Shown in pieces: positions 1 through 10,125 of a stretch of DNA of 54,514 nucleotides (positions within the stretch are counted from its first letter, which is position 1; every line of letters begins with the position of its first letter). Source of the stretch: Methanomassiliicoccaceae archaeon (GTDB lineage: Archaea; Thermoplasmatota; Thermoplasmata; Methanomassiliicoccales; Methanomethylophilaceae); assembly GCA_003557905.1 (NCBI GenBank), contig PWNH01000005.1:1-54514 (forward strand), in the 5' to 3' direction. The translations under genes and the position numbers were made by a program. Below the pieces are notes generated by a model, which did not search any database, was not told the DNA's origin, and was given only the letters and a program-made list of their open reading frames with translations.

Positions 1-16
1 AGAACGGGGTTGAACC

Positions 17-2317
17 ATGAAAAGGATCGCTGAAATTGGGGAGTTGGGAGTAGACGACATACCGTATGTCGGCGGGAAAGGAGCGAATTTGGGAGAGCTG
101 GACTCAGCTGGTTTCCCGGTACCTCCCGCCTTCGTGCTGACCACAGTCGCCTATGACTACTACATGGAGGGAACGGGCCTCCTCGACCGGATATATGAGG
201 TGCTAGGTACCATCGACAAGGGATCGGACCAGACCCTCGCCGACGCCTCTGTGAAGATCAGAGCCCTGTTCGAGGAATACGATATCCCTCAGGACCTCAA
301 GGATGAGGTGCTGAAGTCATTCCGGGGGATGTTCAAGAAGGGTGAGAGGGGTTTTGTCGCGGTAAGGTCCAGTGCCACCGCCGAGGACCTTCCTGAGGCC
401 AGCTTCGCCGGTCAGCAGGACACCTATCTGAACGTTTTCGACGAGGATGACCTCATCGACAAGGTAAGGAAATGCTGGAGCTCCCTATTCACCGCCCGGG
501 CAATCTCCTACCGTGAGAAGCAGGGCTTTGAACACTCCGATGTCAAGTTGGCAGTCGTAGTGCAGAAGATGGTGAACTCCGAGGTCTCAGGTATAATGTT
601 CACCGTTGACCCAGGGTCGGAAGGCACACACATTCTATTGGAAGCGGGTTACGGCCTCGGAGAGGCCATAGTCGGCGGTGAGGTCACCCCTGACACCTAT
701 ACCGTGGACAGAATGCACAAAAAAATCCTGAAGAAACGCATATCCAAACAGACATGGATGTACACTAAGGGCCCCGAGGGCAACACCGTGAAGATCGATG
801 TTGCACCCGATATGGCCGAAGTGCAGAAACTAAATGACTCTTTGATAATCGATCTTGCTGAATACGGTAAGCAGATAGAGATCCACTACGACAAACCCAT
901 GGATGTGGAATGGTGCCTGGAAAACGGTAACCTCTACATCGTTCAGGCCCGGCCGATCACAACTCTGGGCAACGGAGTGAAACAGGAAGGCGCTAGCATG
1001 GATGGAGCCAATATTCTAACCACCGGCCTCGGAGCGAGCCCCGGCGTCGCCGCCGGAAAGGTGAAGCTGTTCGAGGAGAGCATGAGTCTGGATGAGGTCA
1101 AGGACGGGGACATACTGGTCACCTCCATGACAATGCCTGATATGGTCCCTGCCATGAGCAGGGCAGGCGCAATCGTCACCGACGAGGGTGGGATGACCTG
1201 TCACGCTGCCATCGTATCCAGAGAGTTGGGCACCCCCTGTGTGGTCGGTACCGGCAATGCGACGAAGGTTCTCGAGGACGGCATGATGATAACTGTCGAC
1301 GGCATGACCGGAACGGTGTATGAGGGCGATGTCGCTAAGAAGAAGGATGCTTCCGCCGCGGCGACTGTGACCTTCGCCCCTACCGCCCCCGTCACCGGAA
1401 CCAAGGTCATGGTGAACCTCGCGATACCGCAGAAGGCCGAGGAGGTCTCCGAGCTGCCGGTCGATGGTGTCGGACTGATGAGGATCGAGTTCCTCTTCAC
1501 GGGATACATCGGCGAACACCCGATGGCAATGGTCAAGGAGGGTCGTGCCGCGGAGGTCGAGGACCGTCTGGCCGAGGGCATAGCCAAGGTGTGCCGTGCC
1601 TTCTATCCCCGCCCGGTCATACTGAGGACCTCTGACTTCAAGACCAACGAGTACCGTGACATGAAGGGCGGTGCGGAGTTCGAGCCGGTGGAGGCCAATC
1701 CGATGATAGGATGGAGAGGTTGCTCCCGCTATGCATCGGACAACTACAGGGCCGCGTTCATGTGCGAGCTCCGGGCCATCAAGAAGGTCCGTGACAAGAT
1801 GGGGCTGCGCAACCTGTGGGTCATGTTGCCCTTCGTGCGAAACACCGAGGAGCTGGACCACATCGCCGAGATGTTCGAGGATGTCGGTCTGCGCCGCAGC
1901 AGGGACTTCAAGCTCTACCTCATGGCGGAGTTGCCGGTCAATATCTTCATGGCCGAGGAGTTCTGCGAGTACTGCGATGGGTTCTCGATCGGATCCAACG
2001 ACCTGACACAGCTCATCATGGGAGCCGACCGTGACTCCGACATATTGGGTCGCATGGGTTACTTCGATGAGCGCAGCGAGGGGATCAAACGTGCTATCGC
2101 CCACTTGATCAAGGTTGCCCACTCCAAGGGCAAGCCTGTCGGGATATGTGGACAAGGTCCCTCAGTCTACCCGGAGTTCACTGAATTCCTGGTGCGCGAG
2201 GGTATAGACAGTATATCCCTGAACCCCGACACGGTCCTGAAGACCAAGAACATGATCGCCTCTGTGGAGCAGAAGGTGATCCTCGAGGGTCTCAGGGCAC
2301 TAAGGGACCGTTCCTGA
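17..2317 (+). CDS. ppsA: Phosphoenolpyruvate synthase
   Basis: 766-aa ORF; PEP synthase/PPDK family architecture: N-terminal VGGKGANLGEL, central TDEGGMTCHAAIVSRELGTPCVVGTG His motif, C-terminal GSNDLTQL and GICGQGPS. Confidence 0.97.
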   Translation: MKRIAEIGELGVDDIPYVGGKGANLGELDSAGFPVPPAFVLTTVAYDYYMEGTGLLDRIYEVLGTIDKGSDQTLADASVKIRALFEEYDIPQDLKDEVLKSFRGMFKKGERGFVAVRSSATAEDLPEASFAGQQDTYLNVFDEDDLIDKVRKCWSSLFTARAISYREKQGFEHSDVKLAVVVQKMVNSEVSGIMFTVDPGSEGTHILLEAGYGLGEAIVGGEVTPDTYTVDRMHKKILKKRISKQTWMYTKGPEGNTVKIDVAPDMAEVQKLNDSLIIDLAEYGKQIEIHYDKPMDVEWCLENGNLYIVQARPITTLGNGVKQEGASMDGANILTTGLGASPGVAAGKVKLFEESMSLDEVKDGDILVTSMTMPDMVPAMSRAGAIVTDEGGMTCHAAIVSRELGTPCVVGTGNATKVLEDGMMITVDGMTGTVYEGDVAKKKDASAAATVTFAPTAPVTGTKVMVNLAIPQKAEEVSELPVDGVGLMRIEFLFTGYIGEHPMAMVKEGRAAEVEDRLAEGIAKVCRAFYPRPVILRTSDFKTNEYRDMKGGAEFEPVEANPMIGWRGCSRYASDNYRAAFMCELRAIKKVRDKMGLRNLWVMLPFVRNTEELDHIAEMFEDVGLRRSRDFKLYLMAELPVNIFMAEEFCEYCDGFSIGSNDLTQLIMGADRDSDILGRMGYFDERSEGIKRAIAHLIKVAHSKGKPVGICGQGPSVYPEFTEFLVREGIDSISLNPDTVLKTKNMIASVEQKVILEGLRALRDRS

Positions 2318-2343
2318 ACGGCCTGAAAAACCCCTTTCCTTTA

Positions 2344-3186
2344 TTATTTCTCTTTTTCTATAGGCTCCAGCTTCTCATCGTCCTTGCCTAGCAGACGCGT
2401 GGTGATCTCCACGAAGGGATGCTTCGAACCTTCGATTATCGTGACATCGTCAAGAGTGCGTATGCCCCACTGTTCAGCCGTCTTCTCCATTCCCAGCTGT
2501 ACATCGTATGTGTCCGGCTCCAGTATAATGGCGTTGAAATCCAACACACCCATCTTCCGGGCCGCCAGGGCGCGATGATGGCCATCGACGAGGAGCAGAT
2601 GGGTTCTTCTCTTTATGACTATCAAAGGCTCAACAAGGCCACGGTTGATATCGTGCTGACGGCCTATGAGTTCATCCCGGAACACCTCTTTCTGCGTGGG
2701 CCTGAGGTCTGCGATGTTGACCTTGTCATCGTACATCGTCACATGGAGCCCGTGTTGTTTCTCCAAGAAGGTCTTGAGCATGCGTACCTTGTTGGGTTTC
2801 GTCCTCTCTATGTGGGAACGCACGATGTCCACATTGGATATTATACCCACAAGTTTCATCTTCTCGTCCACGATGGGCAGGTTGCGAATGCTGTAACGGA
2901 AAATAACCCGTGTGGCATCATCCAATGACATGTTTGGATTGGCGCTGATGGTGCCCATCCGCATGATCTCGCGTATCTTCGCTTTGGGACGATGGGTGTT
3001 GCGCAGAAGCTCCTTGGCGGTTATGAAGCCCAGAAGATAGCCTCTCTCAGTGACAGGGAGTCCGGCATACGGTGTGTTGATGAGTATCTTACTACAATCA
3101 TACACGGTGAGGGCGGGGTCCACGGAGACAACGTCCTTGACCATGTAGTCCGCTACAGTGGGCTTCTTCTTCATCCTCAACCTCAA
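2344..3186 (-). CDS. CBS-domain protein with C-terminal ParB/Srx-like domain
   Basis: Paired CBS repeats (MVKDVVSVDPALTVYDCSKIL..., MRMGTISANPNMSLDDATRVIF...) followed by ParB-like 'LLLVDGHHRALAARKMG'. Confidence 0.85.
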   Translation of the reverse strand: MRLRMKKKPTVADYMVKDVVSVDPALTVYDCSKILINTPYAGLPVTERGYLLGFITAKELLRNTHRPKAKIREIMRMGTISANPNMSLDDATRVIFRYSIRNLPIVDEKMKLVGIISNVDIVRSHIERTKPNKVRMLKTFLEKQHGLHVTMYDDKVNIADLRPTQKEVFRDELIGRQHDINRGLVEPLIVIKRRTHLLLVDGHHRALAARKMGVLDFNAIILEPDTYDVQLGMEKTAEQWGIRTLDDVTIIEGSKHPFVEITTRLLGKDDEKLEPIEKEK

Positions 3187-3293
3187 TCTAGCTATTTGCG
3201 GGCCCGCTGATAAATGCTTTCACCATATGGCCTGGCCCACAGGGTTTGGAGACCTTAATTCTTATATACCTGTTCAGTATTCACAAATTACCC

Positions 3294-3369
3294 GCCCCGG
3301 TAGTGTAGTGGCCTATCATGTGAGCCTGTCGAGCTTTCGACTCGGGTTCAAATCCCGGCCGGGGCGCCA
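3294..3369 (+). tRNA. tRNA-Asp (GTC) with encoded CCA
   Basis: GCCCCGG...CCGGGGC acceptor stem, CGGGTTCAAATCCCG T-arm, loop CTGTCGA with GTC anticodon, G discriminator, genomic CCA; TATA-like 'cttatatac' upstream. Confidence 0.9.
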
Positions 3370-3438
3370 CTTTCCATATTGATTGTTTTCTTGTTCATTG
3401 AATGTCTTTTTATTTGAAATCCTCATACTTCAATAACC

Positions 3439-4890
3439 ATGAGTCGTAATGTCACGGACCGGAGTATAAGTATTGATCCGGGTAAACTTAAAGCGAAAGT
3501 GACCGACCTCATACATCGTGAAGCAGGTCGCCTTATCTTCATAACGGACGCGGATGGCATTGTGACATCTTACGGTGATGGCGGTTTCGACGAAGTGCCC
3601 ATCGATGCAGATGACTGTTTAGGTCGAAGGGTAGATGACGTCATCGAACGGGTGAGAACGAAAGAGGACGATGTGACGTCCATAGAGGACAGGATATTCT
3701 TCGGTACTTTAAAAGGCGAGATATTCAAATTCAAATCCTCTCCCATTTCTACCAAGGATGGCCCTGGAACCGCTTATTTCATCATACTCAAAAAAGTTGA
3801 GGATATGGCTCAGGATTATATTGACAAGGCTGAGGAATCCAAGATTCTTTTTGAGAATTCCCCTCTGGCCATGGCCCTTGTCGATCCCAAGATGCGTGCC
3901 AATACAGTGAATGATGCGGCCAGGGACCTATTGCACATCAAGGTCGATGCAGACCTTGAGAATGGAAAGTGCGGAGAACTTATCGGTTGCTACAATTCCA
4001 CATACGGTAAAGGATGCGGAACCAATCGACCTTGCAAGGACTGCGTCATCAGGAACACTGTTAACGCGACATTCAGAGACCGCCTTCCACGAGACAAGGT
4101 GGAGGGTGACTTCATGATTGAGCGAAATGGGTTCGTGGAATTACGGCGTATACAGGTCTGGACGCGGCTAGTCGGTAATCAAACAAAGGTGCTCCTGGCT
4201 TTGAACGACATCACTGATGTTATAACGGTGGAGCGTTCCTTGTTGGAAGCAAATAAGAAATTGAACCTAATGTCATCGATAACGCGTCATGACAACTTGA
4301 ACTCCCTCACCACATTGTCCCTGCTGGTTGAGCTTGCTTCGGACGTCGAAGGGCTTGATGAGACCGCCCAAGGATATCTACGCAGGATGCAGGGCGTCGT
4401 TAGGGATCTTGGGCAACAGATCAATTTCACCAAGGCCTACCAGGACCTGGGCACACAGGAACCACAATGGCATCTGTTGACCAGAGTCATAAGTGATTCC
4501 GTTCCCGAAGATATGTCATTGAAAATGATACTGGATGAAAGTTTGGATAATATGGAGATACTCGCCGACCCCATGTTGCCAAGGGTCTTCCACAATCTCA
4601 TAGAGAATGTCATACGTCACGGTGAGAACGCCACCACCTTAAAGGTATCCGCAGAAAATGGAGAGGGGGACGTCAAAATCCTGATCCGGGACAACGGCAT
4701 AGGGGTTGCAGACTGCGACAAGGTTTCCATCTTCAACCGAGGATTCGGGAAGAACAGCGGTCTGGGACTCTTCCTATCGAAGGAGATTTTGTCCATTACC
4801 GACCTGGGGCTCTCAGAGGTCGGCGAATACGGCAAGGGTGCATGCTTCCGGATCGATGTGCCTTTGACCAGCCACCGAAGTGTGGGATGA
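3439..4890 (+). CDS. PAS-domain sensor histidine kinase
   Basis: PAS-like region with Cys-rich insert, 'SITRHDNLNSLTTL' dimerisation helix, ATPase motifs 'NLIENVIRHGE', 'DNGIGV', 'GLGLFLSKEIL'. Confidence 0.85.
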   Translation: MSRNVTDRSISIDPGKLKAKVTDLIHREAGRLIFITDADGIVTSYGDGGFDEVPIDADDCLGRRVDDVIERVRTKEDDVTSIEDRIFFGTLKGEIFKFKSSPISTKDGPGTAYFIILKKVEDMAQDYIDKAEESKILFENSPLAMALVDPKMRANTVNDAARDLLHIKVDADLENGKCGELIGCYNSTYGKGCGTNRPCKDCVIRNTVNATFRDRLPRDKVEGDFMIERNGFVELRRIQVWTRLVGNQTKVLLALNDITDVITVERSLLEANKKLNLMSSITRHDNLNSLTTLSLLVELASDVEGLDETAQGYLRRMQGVVRDLGQQINFTKAYQDLGTQEPQWHLLTRVISDSVPEDMSLKMILDESLDNMEILADPMLPRVFHNLIENVIRHGENATTLKVSAENGEGDVKILIRDNGIGVADCDKVSIFNRGFGKNSGLGLFLSKEILSITDLGLSEVGEYGKGACFRIDVPLTSHRSVG

Positions 4891-5673
4891 TCATCTGCAA
4901 GGACGGATGACACTGACCACGTGTCTACCGATACGTTCGTCATAATCCAAGTGGGCCTCGATGTTGAACACCTTACGCATGTTCTCCTCGGTCAGAACGT
5001 CCTCGACCTTCCCGGCGGCCTCGATGGCGTGGTCATGAATCAGAATCATCTTGTCGCAGTACCTGGCCACGAGCGAAAGGTCGTGGGACACGATGATGAC
5101 CGTCAGACCCTGTTCCCGGGAAAGACCGTGCACCAGGTACAACACCTCCAATTGATGATTGACATCAAGATGGAGTGTGGGTTCGTCCATCAGTATTATG
5201 CGGGGGACTTGCGCCAAGGCTCGGGCTATGATGGCCCTCTGTCGTTCACCACCGCTGACTTGGTTGATCGGACGATCCGCTAGATGGTCGACCTTTGTCC
5301 TCTGCATCGCATTCCAAACGATGCGGAGATCGTCATCACTCTCCATCTGGAACCTATCGAGTGATGGCATCCTGCCCATCAATACGATGTCGGCAACGGT
5401 GAATGCAAAGTTAATCTCGCTACCCTGGGGCACCACTGCCATACTCTGGGCAATTTCTCTCTTGGTTATCTTTGCTATATCCATGTCCTCGACCATGATC
5501 GAACCGGTCTTGGGTGAGAGATTACGGTTCATTATCTTCAAAAGAGTGGTCTTTCCCGAGCCGTTCGGACCGAGAATTCCTAGGACCTCGCCTTTCCTTA
5601 CGCGGAACCTTACAGAATCCAACACCGGTTTTCCGGCATAATCGAAAGAGACGTCATCTATCTCCATGATCAT
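4891..5673 (-). CDS. FecE/BtuD-type ABC transporter ATP-binding protein
   Basis: Walker A GPNGSGKT, signature VSGGERQR, Walker B RIILMDEP; start trimmed to the ATG overlapping the permease stop. Confidence 0.92.
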   Translation of the reverse strand: MIMEIDDVSFDYAGKPVLDSVRFRVRKGEVLGILGPNGSGKTTLLKIMNRNLSPKTGSIMVEDMDIAKITKREIAQSMAVVPQGSEINFAFTVADIVLMGRMPSLDRFQMESDDDLRIVWNAMQRTKVDHLADRPINQVSGGERQRAIIARALAQVPRIILMDEPTLHLDVNHQLEVLYLVHGLSREQGLTVIIVSHDLSLVARYCDKMILIHDHAIEAAGKVEDVLTEENMRKVFNIEAHLDYDERIGRHVVSVIRPCR

Positions 5674-6722
5674 TACCAACCCACCTCCTTCCTCCTCCTT
5701 CGGAGGAGATACACGAAGTAAGGTGCCCCTATCAAGGCGGTTATTATCCCGATAGGCAGTACCTGAGGAGCTAGAACCCATCTTGCCAGGACGTCAGCTA
5801 GGATTAGGAATATGGCTCCAGCGAAGATCGATGTCGGTACGAGTATTCGGTGATCGGGACCGACGATGAGCCTCATTACATGCGGTATGACCAAACCCAC
5901 GAAACCGATGATTCCCACGAATGCCACTGCTGCGGCGGTAGCCATGGCACAGGCCACAAGAAGATGGATCCGGACCTTAGCAACCTCGATGCCAAGGTTC
6001 TGAGCATGATTGTCACCTAACATCATAGCGTTTAGGTCTCGCGAATAATACATCACGATGGTCGCACCGATTAGTACCATCGGGATAACGATGTAGATGT
6101 TCTCCCATCCGAATTGTGTTAAATCCCCCATCATCCAGAAAACAATTCCTTGGAGCTCTTCACCAGCCAAGTAGGTCATTAGGTTGACGAGAGCTGAAAA
6201 GAATGCACCTACCGCGATACCTGCTAGGAGTAGAGTCTCAACCGGGACACGGCCTCCCACACGGGCGATGTTATAGACTATGAAGAGAGTCAATAGGCAG
6301 AATGCGAAAGCCATTGACGGTATCGCCAGATATCCGGGTAGCAGTGTTATCCCGAAGACCATCGCCAGAGCCGCACCGAAAGCTGCCCCGGATGAAAGGC
6401 CCAAGATGAATGGGGAGGCCATGGGATTACGGAAAAGGCCCTGCATCGCCACACCAGAAACCGCAAGCCCGGCACCGACGAACATCGCCATCACGACACG
6501 TGGGAATCGGAGTTGCCAGACCACCCTGTTCTCGATGTCCGTTCCTCCTCCGAAGAGGATGTCCAACAAACCCATGAAAGATATGTCCAAAGCCCCGCGG
6601 GACAACGACAGCATCATGGCTAAGAAAAGGAGTACACACAGACCTGTAAGTGTTATGGTCCATTTCACGGACCTTTTTCGGAAAAGCTCGACCCCTTTCT
6701 CGATTCCCACTGGATCGATCAT
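5673..6722 (-). CDS. FecCD/BtuC-type ABC transporter permease
   Basis: Hydrophobic, 'LRFPRVVMAMFVGAGLAVSGVAMQGLFRNPMASPFILGLSSGAAFGA' and 'GFVGLVIPHVMRLIVGPDHR' family motifs. Confidence 0.95.
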   Translation of the reverse strand: MIDPVGIEKGVELFRKRSVKWTITLTGLCVLLFLAMMLSLSRGALDISFMGLLDILFGGGTDIENRVVWQLRFPRVVMAMFVGAGLAVSGVAMQGLFRNPMASPFILGLSSGAAFGAALAMVFGITLLPGYLAIPSMAFAFCLLTLFIVYNIARVGGRVPVETLLLAGIAVGAFFSALVNLMTYLAGEELQGIVFWMMGDLTQFGWENIYIVIPMVLIGATIVMYYSRDLNAMMLGDNHAQNLGIEVAKVRIHLLVACAMATAAAVAFVGIIGFVGLVIPHVMRLIVGPDHRILVPTSIFAGAIFLILADVLARWVLAPQVLPIGIITALIGAPYFVYLLRRRRKEVGW

Positions 6723-6763
6723 CTTTCACCCGTGATGCTCTAAAAGATAAAAAGGTAAGGGGT

Positions 6764-7957
6764 TTACTTCGATGGCCAATCGAAGTCTATTCCGGGATGT
6801 AGAGTCTCCGCCATCTCAATCATACCCTTGGCCAAGCTGGGACTGTAGTTCAGGTAAGTGGCGGTGAAACGATGTATGTTCACATCACCAGGCACACCGA
6901 AGTCAGCCCTGTACTGTTCGCTTGACTTAGGATGGGCGCTCTCCAGGATTATGATGGTCGGCTGGAGGGCTATCGGACTCTCGACATCAGCGAAATAGGT
7001 GCTTCCTGCACTCGCATTCTGAGCGACGTTCTTTCCTCCAGCAGTGGTGATCAGCTCATGCATCAGAGAACCGTTGTTGACGGTACGGAGATTCCTGAGT
7101 TCGGCATATACCTTCGGCTTATCATCATCCGCTATCGACGCCGTCTTGGCAATGGCCTCGGCCTTGACATCAGTCATGTAAGTCTGGAGCTGGTCAGCGG
7201 CGGCGGTCTCATTCAATAGTATACCGAACCGACCCACCAGGTCCACCACTGCGTCATAAGATGATGGATAATAGGCCACCACCTTGATGTTGAACCCTTC
7301 AAGATGAGATATCAGCTGGGGATATGCGCCCCATGTGTAACGGTGTATGATGACCAGATCAGGATTCAAACCGGCGATGAACTCGCTGTCCCAGGAAGAG
7401 GACAGTGCTCCTAGGTTGTGGATGTCGTTGAGTGAGGAGTAATTGTTGGGGTCTTCGTCCTTGAGACCGATGCTGTAACTGTCTGAAGCTATAAGCTTCT
7501 CACCGCTATCAAGCTCGAAAAGCATCTCGGTGAATGCCTTTCCCAGGGAAACTATGGTCTGAGGATAGTCAAAGAACCCCACTTCCTTGCCACGGTCATC
7601 CGTGACCATATAGAGGAACACGTTGAGGCTGCCGCGCTTCAAATGATCGTTGATAGTGACCTTAACCTCGAACCGACCGACCTCATTCATGGGACCTATA
7701 CCGGACATGGATGCCTGTCCGTTGTTGAAGGTCAGGGTGTCCTCGTAGACCACTCCAGCCACCTCGATCCTGACCTCATGGTCCCCGTTGAGTCTTTCTT
7801 GGGAGAAAACCGCGTTGTTGAACGTTATGGTAGTGGACTCTCCAACGGAGATGTCACCAACTGTCATATCGTACCCTTCGGTGCCTTTTACTATTATAAG
7901 CGCACCGGCGGATACTATGATGACCACGCATATCAATGCCAATATCTTCTGCATCAT
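6764..7957 (-). CDS. Periplasmic/lipoprotein substrate-binding protein (BtuF/FepB-like)
   Basis: N-terminal signal/TM helix, 'PQTIVSLGKAFTEMLFELDSGEKLIASDSYS' and 'LNPDLVII' fold-family motifs; next to BtuC/BtuD-type genes. Confidence 0.85.
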   Translation of the reverse strand: MMQKILALICVVIIVSAGALIIVKGTEGYDMTVGDISVGESTTITFNNAVFSQERLNGDHEVRIEVAGVVYEDTLTFNNGQASMSGIGPMNEVGRFEVKVTINDHLKRGSLNVFLYMVTDDRGKEVGFFDYPQTIVSLGKAFTEMLFELDSGEKLIASDSYSIGLKDEDPNNYSSLNDIHNLGALSSSWDSEFIAGLNPDLVIIHRYTWGAYPQLISHLEGFNIKVVAYYPSSYDAVVDLVGRFGILLNETAAADQLQTYMTDVKAEAIAKTASIADDDKPKVYAELRNLRTVNNGSLMHELITTAGGKNVAQNASAGSTYFADVESPIALQPTIIILESAHPKSSEQYRADFGVPGDVNIHRFTATYLNYSPSLAKGMIEMAETLHPGIDFDWPSK

Positions 7958-8088
7958 ACTGATTCCTGCCTTGGATGGTTCCGCAATCACAGGTAAGGCA
8001 TAAAAATATTTACATTGGTGTTACTAATAAAACGATATTGCGGATAGCATAGAAAGTTTAATTTATTGTGTCATGTTGAGTTACAATC

Positions 8089-8427
8089 ATGAGATGGATG
8101 CTCCGCGGTAAGATTCATAGGGCCAAGGTCAGAGAGACACGGCTCCATTACGTCGGCAGTATCACCATCGACTCCGAACTGATGAAGGCCGCTGACATCT
8201 GGCCGGGAGAGAAGGTCCATGTGGTCAACATCAACAACGGTGCCCGCTTCGAGACTTACACCATAGAGGGGGAGGCGGGTAGCGGTGTGGTGGCCATAAA
8301 CGGTGCGGCGGCAAGGCTCTGCGAGCCTGATGACTTGGTCATCATCCTCGGCTATGAGCTGACGGACCAACCCATAGAGGCCAAGATCGTGGTCGTTGAC
8401 GACGATAACCGCCCCATCGGCCTTTGA
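8089..8427 (+). CDS. panD: Aspartate 1-decarboxylase, pyruvoyl-dependent (PanD type)
   Basis: 'MLRGKIHRAKVRETRLHYVGSITIDSELM' with the Gly-Ser self-cleavage site; 'NGARFETYTI', 'INGAAARL'. Confidence 0.95.
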   Translation: MRWMLRGKIHRAKVRETRLHYVGSITIDSELMKAADIWPGEKVHVVNINNGARFETYTIEGEAGSGVVAINGAAARLCEPDDLVIILGYELTDQPIEAKIVVVDDDNRPIGL

Positions 8428-8436
8428 GGCGATCGG

Positions 8437-8856
8437 ATGAAGATGATCTTCTATTCAGACGGTGGCGCCCGCGGTAACCCCGGCCCAGCCGCTTATGCCG
8501 TAATCGCCTGCAAGGAGGACGGTTTCATTCTCTACGAGAAGGCGGAGGCCATCGGCATCGCCACCAACAACGAGGCCGAGTACCGCGGACTGATCGCAGG
8601 TATAAACATGGCCGTCTCCTACGGAGCTTATGAAGCGGAGTTCGTCACGGACTCCGAACTGGTGGTTAAGCAGATGGCGGGAGTTTACCGTGTCAAAGCT
8701 GCGAACCTCAAGGAACTGCGGGACGATGCCATGGCCCTTGCCGGCGACATCAAGAAGGTCAGCTTCCGGCATGTGAAGCGTGAGGATCCGATGATCGTCC
8801 GTGCCGACGCGCTGCTCAACGCCGTTCTCGATGGGAAATCAATCCATCAGGTGTGA
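8437..8856 (+). CDS. Ribonuclease HI family protein
   Basis: 'YSDGGARGNPGPAAYAV', 'TNNEAEYRGLIAGI', 'FVTDSELVVKQM' RNase HI catalytic motifs. Confidence 0.92.
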   Translation: MKMIFYSDGGARGNPGPAAYAVIACKEDGFILYEKAEAIGIATNNEAEYRGLIAGINMAVSYGAYEAEFVTDSELVVKQMAGVYRVKAANLKELRDDAMALAGDIKKVSFRHVKREDPMIVRADALLNAVLDGKSIHQV

Positions 8857-10086
8857 ACCCAACTCTTCTATCGATACGAGCTTCTGTTCCCCGCTCTGCA
8901 TGTCACGCACGGTCACCGAATCCGTTGCCAGTTCCTTGGCACCGACGATGACGGCATAACGTGCGCCGGTAGAGGCCGCGGCCTTCATGGCCTTGGACAT
9001 CTTCCTTCTCATCAGATCGACATCCACCGCCAGGCCGGCCTCTCGCAGCAGCGATGCCACGCGGAAGCTCTCAACCCTGACATCCTCGCCTGTCGCCAGT
9101 ACGAAGGCGTCAGGACTGCGGTTCACAAAGGCCTGTTCCTCCCTCTCCAGTGCAAGGAGTATGCGGTCGAAACCGATCGCGAATCCGGTGGAGAACACGG
9201 CATCCCCTCCCAGCATCTCGGACAGGGTGTATGAACCTCCTCCGCAAACCTGTTTCTCCGCCCCTAGGCAGGGAGCCTCTATCTCAAAGACCACTCCGGT
9301 GTAATAGTCAAGCCCCCTGACGGTTCCGATGTCCAACTGGACATCCCTGATACCATAGGCGTCCAGAAATGCGAACAGCTCACGGAGATAGTCACCGGCC
9401 TCACCCTCTATAGCCGGCAACAGTTCTTTGCCACCGACCATGCGTGTCATGGCGAAGAGTTCCTCCTTATCCTTGTCAGAGACTCCGCGCGCCAGTAACA
9501 AAGGTTCAGCCTCATCGTAGGACTTCTTATCCAGTTTCTGCAGTATCTCGGCCATATCATGATCGGCGACGCCCATCGAACGCAGTTTATCCCGGAGGAT
9601 ACCTATATGACCGACCCTCAGATGATACTCCCTCAGCCCCAGTGCTCGGACCATGGCGGCCGCCAGGGCAATGGCTTCAGCATCGGTCTCCGCATTGGCG
9701 GCGCCGATGATCTCCGCACCGAACTGGAAGAACTCGCGGTAGCGGCCGCTCTGCGGTCTCTCGTAGCGGAAGCATTGACCGAAATAGAACAGTTTCAGAG
9801 GCCGGGGGAGGTTGCTCATCTCGTTCACGAACATCCTCATGACCGCGGCGGTGAGTTCGGGACGCAGGGAGATGTCCCTGCCTCCCTTGTCTTGGAATGA
9901 ATATATCTCGTCCACGATGTTGGGCCCGGACTTGGCGGTGAATAGCTCGGTGTTCTCGAAGATGGGCGTTGCCACCTCACGGAAGCAATGGGAGCGGCAC
10001 ACCCCCCGGAGCAGCGATTCATAATGCCGGCGACGCTCCATCTCCTCGGGAAGAAAGTCCCTGGTCCCACGCGGACGCTGTATCAT
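8839..10086 (-). CDS. hisS: Histidyl-tRNA synthetase
   Basis: Class II motifs; 'RPRGTRDFLPEEMERR', 'LRPELTAAVMRMFVNE', 'GLDYYTGVVFE', 'GFAIGFDRIL'. Confidence 0.97.
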   Translation of the reverse strand: MIQRPRGTRDFLPEEMERRRHYESLLRGVCRSHCFREVATPIFENTELFTAKSGPNIVDEIYSFQDKGGRDISLRPELTAAVMRMFVNEMSNLPRPLKLFYFGQCFRYERPQSGRYREFFQFGAEIIGAANAETDAEAIALAAAMVRALGLREYHLRVGHIGILRDKLRSMGVADHDMAEILQKLDKKSYDEAEPLLLARGVSDKDKEELFAMTRMVGGKELLPAIEGEAGDYLRELFAFLDAYGIRDVQLDIGTVRGLDYYTGVVFEIEAPCLGAEKQVCGGGSYTLSEMLGGDAVFSTGFAIGFDRILLALEREEQAFVNRSPDAFVLATGEDVRVESFRVASLLREAGLAVDVDLMRRKMSKAMKAAASTGARYAVIVGAKELATDSVTVRDMQSGEQKLVSIEELGSHLMD

Positions 10087-10125
10087 CGCTTCGAGATTAG
10101 GACATGGGTATTAATTGTTTGTCGG

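Noticed and set aside
1016-2155. 379-aa antisense ORF opposite ppsA and similar long opposite-strand ORFs (e.g. 28149..29744)
   Set aside because: Low-complexity His/Leu/Arg-rich translations mirroring codon bias of the well-supported gene on the other strand; no family motifs.
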